A stretch of 12,162 bases of DNA from RGVD01 sp040403075. Lineage in GTDB: Bacteria; Bacteroidota; Bacteroidia; UKL13-3. Where the stretch lies: NCBI GenBank assembly GCA_040403075.1, contig JBBALJ010000091.1:1-12162 (forward strand). The letters are read 5' to 3'. A program made the translations under genes and the position numbers. This document shows positions 6,742 to 12,162 of the stretch, piece by piece. The notes under the pieces were generated by a model. It was not told the origin of the DNA, did not search any database, and saw only the letters and a program-made list of their open reading frames with translations. Every line of letters starts with the position of its first letter. The first letter of the stretch is position 1.

Positions 6742-6807
6742 CCGATTGCAAACGGATTTAATCGGCTAAACCCGTAAGTAAATGGATAAAATACGAATCG
6801 GGTTTGG
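6742..6807. repeat. Two adjacent inverted repeats upstream of ssb
   Basis: CCGATT (6742-6747) and AATCGG (6760-6765) form one inverted repeat. CTAAACCCG (6766-6774) and CGGGTTTGG (6799-6807) form a second stem of nine pairs including a G-U, with a 24-nt loop. Both lie in the 253-bp divergent region between the antitoxin and ssb genes and upstream of the likely ssb transcription start, so they may be regulator sites rather than RNA structures. Confidence 0.4.
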
Positions 6808-6816
6808 GGGCCACCA

Positions 6817-6824
6817 CATCTTTG
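6817..6824 (+). promoter_or_regulatory. Possible -7 element of ssb, one mismatch
   Basis: CATCTTTG differs from TAnnTTTG at the first base. If used, the ssb leader would be about 70 nt. No -33 TTG at a proper distance is visible, so this is only the best candidate in the region. Confidence 0.28.
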
Positions 6825-6901
6825 CATCGTCAAATCAACGGAATGGTTGGTAGCTGACAACAAGTTAAACATTTTATTAATTATTTAAACACAAAACACG
6901 T

Positions 6902-7243
6902 ATGAACAATTTAAAAAACAGCGTTCGCCTTATTGGCAACTTAGGCATGAATCCAGAAGTAAAAGAAACTACCAATGGAAAAAAATTAGCAAAATTCTCT
7001 ATAGCTACAAACGATAGCTACCGTGACGAAAAAGGTAAAGAAGTGAAAGAAACCCAATGGCACAACTTAGTGGTATGGGGCAAGCAAGCCGAAATAGTTG
7101 AAAAATACTTAAAGAAAGGCAGCGAAGTAGCCATTGAAGGCAAACTAAGCACCCGCAACTACACCGATAAAGAAGGCGTGAAACGCTATGTTACCGAAAT
7201 AGTGGTTACCGAATTTTTAATGCTAGGAGCCAAAACAGCTTAG
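6902..7243 (+). CDS. ssb: Single-stranded DNA-binding protein, short form
   Basis: The product has 113 residues and consists almost entirely of one OB fold. It begins NSVRLIGNLGMNPEVKETTNGKKLAKFSIAT, the typical SSB start, and continues with the WHNLVVWGKQAEIVEKYLKKG segment (about 53-73). The closing strands are GKLSTRNYTDKEGVKRYVTEI. It should bind single-stranded DNA as a tetramer or dimer of dimers in replication or repair. It stops right after the OB fold (VTEFLMLGAKTA) and lacks the flexible linker and acidic DDxIPF-like tip through which the housekeeping SSB recruits partners. It may therefore be an accessory SSB, with a full-length copy elsewhere; short forms are also common in Bacteroidota. 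The gene stands alone between a divergent toxin-antitoxin operon and its own terminator. Confidence 0.93.
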   Translation: MNNLKNSVRLIGNLGMNPEVKETTNGKKLAKFSIATNDSYRDEKGKEVKETQWHNLVVWGKQAEIVEKYLKKGSEVAIEGKLSTRNYTDKEGVKRYVTEIVVTEFLMLGAKTA

Positions 7244-7265
7244 TATTTTATTTGGTTGATTGCAC

Positions 7266-7303
7266 AAAAGCATCTTGTCTGAAATGGCAAGGTGCTTTTT
7301 GTG
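7266..7303 (+). terminator. Intrinsic terminator of ssb
   Basis: AAAAGCATCTTG (7266-7277) pairs with CAAGGTGCTTTT (7288-7299), 12 pairs including one G-U around a 10-nt loop. The 3' arm ends in TTTTT followed by GTGTTT. It lies 22 nt after the ssb stop. Confidence 0.8.
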
Positions 7304-7346
7304 TTTCATGAAGTTAAAGTTTTTTTTGAAACTCCAATATTTTTTT

Positions 7347-7366
7347 GGGCGAATGTTTATTCGCCC
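7347..7366. repeat. REP-like palindrome in the ssb-carboxylase intergenic region
   Basis: GGGCGAATGTTTATTCGCCC is a perfect 8-bp stem with a GTTT tetraloop, preceded by seven T residues and followed by TTACAATGCCC. It has no T-run after the stem on either strand, so it is not a normal terminator, and it is more GC-rich than the DNA around it. From memory, closely similar GGGCGAAT/ATTCGCCC palindromes occur as dispersed REP-like repeats in other bacteria. Confidence 0.5.
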
Positions 7367-7419
7367 TTACAATGCCCATTCTACTATCCTACATCCCTTC
7401 CATAAGTTAACAATCAAGT

Positions 7420-7449
7420 TTTGAAAATCCCTTTAGTATGATAGTTTTG
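7420..7449 (+). promoter_or_regulatory. Promoter of the acyl-CoA carboxylase gene (TTTG-N18-TAGTTTTG)
   Basis: TTTG at 7420-7423 and TAGTTTTG at 7442-7449 are 18 nt apart, a good Bacteroidota -33/-7 pair. The transcription start is expected near 7454-7457, exactly where the long leader hairpin begins. Confidence 0.65.
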
Positions 7450-7453
7450 TGAA

Positions 7454-7517
7454 TTGGTTGTTGGTTGATAGGTTTAACAAATCTTCCTTCAACTGAAAAC
7501 CATCAACTGTCAACCAA
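7454..7517 (+). promoter_or_regulatory. Leader hairpin before the carboxylase start codon
   Basis: The segment 7454-7475 (TTGGTTGTTGGTTGATAGG...) pairs with 7496-7517 (ending ACTGTCAACCAA) over about 22 positions with about 5 mismatches. A second register gives an 11-position match of 7461-7471 with 7507-7517. The loop is about 20 nt. The hairpin would sit at the very 5' end of the predicted mRNA and end 4 nt before the ATG at 7522. It could stabilise the mRNA or hinder ribosome access. It may also be just two oppositely oriented GTTG/CAAC-rich tracts. Confidence 0.45.
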
Positions 7518-7521
7518 AAAT

Positions 7522-9141
7522 ATGCAAGAACTAGTAACAGAACTTAACACACGTTTAGAAAAAATTTATTTAGGTGGTGGCAAAAAAGCTGCTGATAAGC
7601 AAAAAGAAAAAGGGAAAATGCTAGCCCGCGAAAGGGTTGATTACCTTCTTGACAAAGACAAACCTCAAATAGAAATAGCTGCTTTGGCAGGTTACGAAAT
7701 GTACGAAGAGCATGGTGGTTGCCCAGGTGCAGGGGTTGTTGTGGTAATGGGCTATGTAAGCGGCAAGCAATGTATCGTGGTAGCCAATGATGCCACTGTA
7801 AAAGCTGGTGCATGGTTTCCAATCACTGGTAAAAAGAACTTACGTGCACAAGAAATATCCATTGAAAATAAATTACCTATCATCTACCTAGTTGATAGCG
7901 CAGGAGTTTATTTGCCTATGCAAGATGAAATCTTCCCTGACAAAGAACATTTCGGTAGAATTTTCCGCAACAATGCTGTGATGAGTAGCATGGGAATTAC
8001 CCAAATTGCTGCCGTTATGGGCAGTTGCGTAGCAGGTGGTGCTTACCTACCCATCATGAGTGATGAGGCCATGATTGTAGATAAAACAGGCTCTATTTTC
8101 TTAGCAGGTTCATACCTTGTGAAAGCTGCCATTGGCGAGGATATTGACAATGAAACATTAGGTGGTGCAAGCACCCATTGCGAAATAAGTGGCGTGACGG
8201 ATTATAAATTTGAAAACGATGCTGCTTGTTTGGATAGAATCAAGCGCATCATGGACAAAATAGGAGATTTTGACAAAGCTGGTTTCAATCGCGCTGCACC
8301 TGTTGCTCCTGCTAAAAGCATGGACAATGTGTATGATGCCGTAGCTAATTTTGCCAAGCCTTTTGATGTGATGGAGATTATTGAAAGACTTGTGGATGCT
8401 GATAGCTTCGACCCATACAAAGAATTATATGGCAAAACCATTACCTGTGGCTATGCCCGTGTAGATGGTTGGGCTATGGGTATAGTAGCCAATAACCGAC
8501 AAGTGGTAAAAGCTAAAAAACCTAAACAAAGTGCTTCCGACAATCCTGTTGAAATGCAAATAGGTGGTGTTATATATAGTGATAGCGCTGATAAAGCAGC
8601 TCACTTCATTATGAACTGCAACCAAAAGAAAATTCCTTTGGTGTTCTTACAAGATGTTACAGGATTCATGGTTGGCAGCAGAAGTGAGCATGGTGGCATT
8701 ATTAAAGATGGTGCTAAGTTGGTGAATGCACAAGCAAACTCTGTTGTGCCTAAGTTTACTATCATCACGGGCAATAGCTATGGTGCGGGTAATTATGCCA
8801 TGTGTGGCAAAGCCTATGACCCTCGTTTGATTGCTGCATGGCCTAACGCCAATATCGCAGTTATGGGTGGTGCACAAGCTGCCAAAGTTTTATTACAAAT
8901 TGAAGAAGCAAGTTTAAAAGCAAAAGGTGAGGTAATTACAGAAGAAAAGAAAGCGGATTTGCTTAAAACGATTACTGATAGATATACAAAACAAACTTCG
9001 CCATACTATGCAGCAGCGCGTCTTTGGGTAGATGCCATCATAAACCCTACAGACACACGTAAATGGATAAGCATGGGTATTGAAGCAGCCAATCATGCTC
9101 CTATAACCAAAGAGTTTAGGCCAGGTGTGATAAGGGCTTAG
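7522..9141 (+). CDS. Acyl-CoA carboxylase carboxyltransferase (beta) subunit, methylcrotonyl-CoA carboxylase-like
   Basis: This cytosolic subunit of a biotin-dependent carboxylase transfers carboxyl from biotin to an acyl-CoA. Numbering is from the TTG at 7465; subtract 19 for the ATG chosen. Two crotonase-fold lobes are visible. The N-lobe has YLVDSAGVYLPMQDEIFPDK at 141-160 and GSCVAGGAYLP at 186-196, with a Gly-Gly oxyanion loop. The C-lobe has QDVTGFMVGSRSEHGG at 396-411, NSYGAGNYAMCGKAYDPR at 437-454 and MGGAQAA at 467-473. The LPMQDEIFPDKEHFGRIF and EHGGIIKDGAK segments resemble 3-methylcrotonyl-CoA carboxylase beta (leucine breakdown) more than propionyl-CoA carboxylase, but specificity is not proven. 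The insert near 346-370 (VVKAKKPKQSASDNP...) is familiar from Bacteroidota homologues. The TTG at 7465 lies inside the leader hairpin; ATG 7522 begins MQELVTELNTRL and is the natural start (539 residues). No biotin-carrying alpha subunit is nearby. Confidence 0.93.
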   Translation: MQELVTELNTRLEKIYLGGGKKAADKQKEKGKMLARERVDYLLDKDKPQIEIAALAGYEMYEEHGGCPGAGVVVVMGYVSGKQCIVVANDATVKAGAWFPITGKKNLRAQEISIENKLPIIYLVDSAGVYLPMQDEIFPDKEHFGRIFRNNAVMSSMGITQIAAVMGSCVAGGAYLPIMSDEAMIVDKTGSIFLAGSYLVKAAIGEDIDNETLGGASTHCEISGVTDYKFENDAACLDRIKRIMDKIGDFDKAGFNRAAPVAPAKSMDNVYDAVANFAKPFDVMEIIERLVDADSFDPYKELYGKTITCGYARVDGWAMGIVANNRQVVKAKKPKQSASDNPVEMQIGGVIYSDSADKAAHFIMNCNQKKIPLVFLQDVTGFMVGSRSEHGGIIKDGAKLVNAQANSVVPKFTIITGNSYGAGNYAMCGKAYDPRLIAAWPNANIAVMGGAQAAKVLLQIEEASLKAKGEVITEEKKADLLKTITDRYTKQTSPYYAAARLWVDAIINPTDTRKWISMGIEAANHAPITKEFRPGVIRA

Positions 9142-9329
9142 TTTCCAGAAGATGATTTGGTTGTTAGCATAGTTTGGTAAGCCCTTAGACGGATTTTTGA
9201 ATGCAGACTCTTATCCTTACTCTGCATCGCCTGAAATAGATGTATAAGATTAAACAATTGACTGGAATTTATATGGTGGAAAAATCTTTGAGAAAAATAC
9301 TGTTACAGCCGATTTCAATTCTATTAAAG

Positions 9330-9356
9330 CCTTTCAGTTTTCTGAAAGGTTTTTTT
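9330..9356 (+). terminator. Intrinsic terminator downstream of the carboxylase gene
   Basis: CCTTTCAG (9330-9337) and CTGAAAGG (9342-9349) form a perfect 8-bp stem with a TTTT loop, followed by seven T residues (9350-9356). It is about 190 bp after the carboxylase stop, so that mRNA would have a long 3' untranslated region, unless a small RNA lies in between. Confidence 0.82.
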
Positions 9357-9460
9357 ATTTGATATTGTTTTATATCTATTTAATTTACCATAGACTAAAC
9401 AGCTGATCTTGAATATTTAGAGGTTAAATTATTGAATGTTTATTTCACTTAGTTTAATGT

Positions 9461-9489
9461 AAAAGCTTATCAATTTGGGTAAGCTTTTT
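9461..9489 (+). terminator. Second terminator, probably bidirectional
   Basis: AAAAGCTTA (9461-9469) pairs perfectly with TAAGCTTTT (9480-9488) around a 10-nt loop. The T-run is TTTTT on the plus strand, and the minus strand reads TTTTACATT after the stem. It can back up the terminator at 9330 and also end transcripts of the minus-strand helicase gene, whose coding part ends about 160 bp away. Confidence 0.7.
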
Positions 9490-9645
9490 GCTTTTTATTG
9501 GTTTGGATTTTTTACATTTTGATATCAATATTGGTTTGGATTTCTCTCATAAAACAATAGATTTACCTGTAAATAAATAATTTGCGCATTATCAAAATTC
9601 TACCAATTTATGCGACTAAAAACTTAGCTGATAATTTGAACTAAC

Positions 9646-11288
9646 CTACATCACATCAATTCCTAGTTTTTTCACCCTTGACCAAATGGCTCCTTTGGTG
9701 CGGTTAAATTGTAGTGATAAATCCGNNNNNNNNNNNNNNNNNNNNNNNNNNNNNNNNNNNNNNNNNNNNNNNNNNNNNNNNNNNNNNNNNNNNNNNNNNN
9801 NNNNNNNNNNNNNNNNNNNNNNNNNTGAATTTTGAGAGCGTTTTTTGTTCGAGTTACAGCTACATACAAAAGGTTTACTTCTTCGTTTAGTTTAGGAATG
9901 TTTATCTCCATTCCATCATCGGTTTGCTTTTTGTCTTTTAGCTTTTCAAGCTTGTCTTCTGTTATAAAATCATTCACCAATTCAATGCTATCATACTCCA
10001 TGCCCTTACATCTATGCACAGTTGAAAAGATAATCTCTGCTTTGTGTTTATCAGCATTTTCAACATGCTTGCTTTTTATGGTTTTAATTATATCATAAAT
10101 TTCATTTTCATATTCTTTCACCATTTCCACCATCATACCCAATTGCTTGTCTTCTGTTTTGTCAATATAATCTTCAAGCTCATCCATGTTTCTCATTTCT
10201 TTAATCATGGGGTCTTTGATCATATTGCGTTTGTTGTTGTATAAATTCAAAACATCATACAATGAGGTACCATCATCAGCATAGGTGTAAGAGTTGATAT
10301 TGCCTTCAAAATAAATATGTTTTATACGTGTGTTTTCAGTAATAAATTCAATGGCTTTTAATATTAAACCTAAATTGGTACGTGCAATTATGGCCTTGCT
10401 TTTTCCAGGTTTATTTTGTCCTTTACCTTTAATGGCAAGCTCTAGTGGCTTATTCAGGTGATTTTTCCATTTTAAAATTTGATTCGCAAGCAAGGCAATG
10501 TTTTCACCAAACCTAAAACTCTCTGATAGATTGTAGGTTTTAAAATGAGCCTTTTCTAATGAGTTAACTGCAAAGCGCCATGCATATATTTGTTGATGCG
10601 TATCACCTACAATCACCATGGTAGCGCTTTGGTTTAAAAAAATATCCAACATGGCTGATGATGCATCTTGGCCTTCATCAAACAGAATATAATCGTAAGG
10701 CAAAGCAGGGTTAAGCAATTGAAATTTCTTCAAATAAAAATCGTGTGTGATGTCAATTTCAGCACGGTTCATTTTAGCCAATAATTCACGCGCATTTTGT
10801 ACAATGGTTTCATAATGTTTTTGTGCAAAATCTTTCGCTGCCTCATCGGTTAATAAATCCAAATAATTAAGCTCTTGTACCTTGCTTTTATTGCTATTGC
10901 AGAAATAGGCTACGAGTTTATTGATATGATTGGCAATGATGTATTCTGCATGCTTTTCTGCCCTTACCCTGAGCTTTAATAGCCCCACCAATTCTTGTGT
11001 TTTATACTCTTGTGGCCTAACCTTGAAATTGCTTTGCATCACCACATAACGAAAGGCCAATGAATGCGCAGTTTCTACTTGTACATTGCTTAAACCATTT
11101 GCCATAAATTTATTGGCTGCTTCAAGTTTTACAGATTTGTTAAAAGCCACATATAAGATGCGACAATTGGCAGGACGAGCTTTTGCATATTCAATAAGAG
11201 TAGTGGTTTTGCCCGAGCCAGCCACTGCATTAATCTTAATGTCACCCGTGGATTGAATAATATTTAATTGCTCTTTTGTTAACTGCAT
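9646..11288 (-). CDS. UvrD/Rep-superfamily DNA helicase (FBH1-like), interrupted by an assembly gap
   Basis: This is an ATP-dependent superfamily 1 DNA helicase, probably for repair or recombination. From the ATG at 11288, 487 codons are readable up to the gap, covering all core motifs: Q-motif LTKEQ (3-7), Walker A AGSGKTT (23-29), TAHSLAF (73-79), Walker B DEGQD (204-208), VGDTHQQIYAWR (227-238), LSESFRFG (254-261), STVHRCKGMEYD (422-433), and LLYVAVTRTKNAL (473-485). The VAFNKSV and QQIYAWRFAVNSL segments resemble eukaryotic FBH1. Beyond the gap (9725-9646) the biologically sensible frame ends LQFNRTKGAIWSRVKKLGI-DVM and stops at TAG 9648-9646. This is a GAI-x-SR-x-KKLG C-terminal helix-turn-helix-like segment known from such helicases. 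Reading straight through the 100 N instead gives a stop at 9672 and a tail without sense. The real gap length should leave remainder 2 on division by 3. The gene is unlikely to be broken. Confidence 0.88.
9726..9825. other. Assembly gap (100 N) inside the helicase gene
   Basis: Exactly 100 N, a placeholder of conventional length. It falls after helicase motif VI and before the C-terminal helix-turn-helix-like segment. The frames on its two sides agree with a single gene only if the true missing length is not 100 (it should be 3n+2). Confidence 0.98.
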
Positions 11289-11381
11289 AAAAGGTTAATG
11301 GAATAATTCTGCATAGGGGTTTACACAACATCCTTCAAATGCCTATTGGCCTCCAATTACTAATGAAAAAGAAATAAATAA

Positions 11382-12162
11382 CTAAGCCTCTTGTGTCCAG
11401 TTGGCTCTGTCCATAGGGCTAAACTGCCATGGCGCTTGGTTGTTTTCAAGGTTGCTAAACATATTGTTTAATGAGGCAGGTGCTGATGATTGCTCCATCA
11501 CTTTGTATCTGCGCATTTCAACAATAATTTCCATTGGGTTGATGTTGATAGGGCATGCTTCAACGCAGGCATTACAAGTATTACAAGCCCACAATTCGGC
11601 CTCGCTTACATAACTATGAAGGTTTTTACCATCATCCACAAAAGTACCCCCATTGGCATCTATGTTTTTACCCACTTCTTCAAGCCTATCTCGCGTATCC
11701 ATCATGATTTTGCGTGGCGACAATAGTTTACCTGTTATGTTTTGTGGGCAATTGCTAGTACATCTACCACACTCGGTGCAGCTGTAAGCGTCCATCAAGT
11801 TTTTCCAAGTAAGGTCAGTTACATCTTTTACCCCAAAACTAGTTGGAGGCTCATAGCCCTCGGGAGCTTGGGCACTTGGGTCAAGCATCAATTTTACTTC
11901 TTGGGTAACTGATGCCATATTGTTTAAATTACCTTTTGCCTTCAAGTTTGAGTAATAGGTATTTGGAAAAGCAAGGATAACATGGAAATGCTTACTAAAT
12001 GGCAGGTAATTCATAAACAAGAAAATACCGATGATGTGGAACCACCAAGCCATACGTTCAAAAACGATTAAAGTTTCAGTAGAGAAATTTTCGAAAATGG
12101 GTACAAATAACCAACTGCTAATGGGGAAACTACCAGCATGAATATAATGCTCAAGGCCACGT
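11382..12162 (-). CDS. Membrane-anchored (Fe-S)-binding protein, heterodisulfide-reductase-like, N-terminus beyond window
   Basis: The frame is open from the right edge to the stop at 11382, giving 259 visible residues; the Met at 12053 is internal. Numbering is from the first visible residue. A hydrophobic helix follows RMAWWFHIIGIFLFMNYLPFS (about 36-56), with histidines at 42, 58 and 60 that could be heme ligands as in NarI/HdrE-type membrane domains. Then comes a soluble domain with two ferredoxin-like [4Fe-4S] motifs: Cys128, 131, 134, 138 (CTECGRCTSNCP) and Cys193, 196, 199, 203 (CNTCNACVEACP). This layout matches the family of about 440 residues in which NarI-like helices are fused to an HdrC-like domain, carrying electrons between the quinone pool and a soluble partner. 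The usual cysteine-rich HdrB-like (CCG domain) partner is not downstream here, where the helicase gene lies. The physiological partner is unknown. Confidence 0.88.
   Translation of the reverse strand, partial: RGLEHYIHAGSFPISSWLFVPIFENFSTETLIVFERMAWWFHIIGIFLFMNYLPFSKHFHVILAFPNTYYSNLKAKGNLNNMASVTQEVKLMLDPSAQAPEGYEPPTSFGVKDVTDLTWKNLMDAYSCTECGRCTSNCPQNITGKLLSPRKIMMDTRDRLEEVGKNIDANGGTFVDDGKNLHSYVSEAELWACNTCNACVEACPININPMEIIVEMRRYKVMEQSSAPASLNNMFSNLENNQAPWQFSPMDRANWTQEA

Larger units (their letters stand above)
9142..9645. other. Intergenic region of about 500 bp without a supportable gene
   Basis: All reading frames are short or broken. The region holds two terminator hairpins (listed separately) and a third stem, ATGCAGA (9201-9207) with TCTGCAT (9221-9227), which lacks a T-run. 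The rest is very AT-rich. A 29-codon frame starting with ATG at 9273 runs into the first terminator and is not credible as a gene. An unrecognised small RNA between 9142 and 9356 is possible but unsupported. Confidence 0.6.

Noticed and set aside
6766..6830. Riboswitch upstream of ssb
   Set aside because: The hairpins lie upstream of the most likely transcription start, and I do not recognise any riboswitch core.
7347..7366. Intrinsic terminator
   Set aside because: No T-run after the stem on either strand; the T-rich stretch is on the 5' side only, and ssb already has its own terminator.
9273..9362. A 29-codon plus-strand frame starting MVEKSLRKILLQP
   Set aside because: It runs through the intrinsic terminator hairpin and has no promoter or family resemblance.
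9672..9725. Helicase tail RIYHYNLTAPKEPFGQG with stop at 9672
   Set aside because: It exists only because the placeholder gap is 100 N long. The other frame gives the expected GAI-x-SR-x-KKLG helicase C-terminus.

Overview
The window looks like a chromosomal segment of a member of the Bacteroidota. It is AT-rich, the genes lack clear Shine-Dalgarno sites, and several starts are preceded by the TAnnTTTG -7 element typical of that phylum (481-488, 4282-4289, 4342-4349, 6667-6674, 7442-7449). The gene products also read like Bacteroidota proteins. Two runs of exactly 100 N (5057-5156 and 9726-9825) are assembly gaps, so this is a scaffolded draft or metagenome assembly.

Left part (1-2580): the 5' part of a minus-strand GNAT acetyltransferase lies back to back with a plus-strand class I fructose-bisphosphate aldolase. 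The aldolase is followed by accD, the carboxyltransferase beta subunit of acetyl-CoA carboxylase, which ends in a strong intrinsic terminator. Middle-left (2606-5056): a minus-strand C-terminal processing peptidase (S41, PDZ) is divergent from a small plus-strand lipoprotein of unknown function. A GTGC-rich degenerate tract and the first gap follow.

Middle (5157-6700): four tightly packed minus-strand genes read from right to left as antitoxin, PIN-domain toxin, a conserved protein of unknown function, and a small zinc-ribbon protein. Spacings are 12, 8 and 2 nt. A -7 element and a perfect palindrome upstream look like an autoregulated toxin-antitoxin promoter, and the two extra genes may be cargo of that operon. 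Divergent from it is a short single-stranded DNA-binding protein without the usual acidic tail.

Right part (7244-12162): after the ssb terminator and an isolated REP-like palindrome comes a biotin-dependent acyl-CoA carboxylase beta subunit, most like methylcrotonyl-CoA carboxylase. It has a good promoter and a long imperfect hairpin in its leader. About 500 bp of non-coding DNA with two terminators follows. Next is a minus-strand UvrD-superfamily (FBH1-like) helicase interrupted by the second gap, then the C-terminal part of a membrane-anchored protein with two [4Fe-4S] motifs that runs off the window.

Most of the window is housekeeping metabolism (glycolysis/gluconeogenesis, fatty acid synthesis, acyl-CoA carboxylation, envelope proteolysis). 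The accessory part is the toxin-antitoxin operon near the first gap. I see no CRISPR array, rRNA, tRNA, insertion sequence or prophage. The least explained items are the four-gene toxin-antitoxin operon, the REP-like palindrome, the leader hairpin of the carboxylase gene, and the true frame and C-terminus of the helicase across the gap.
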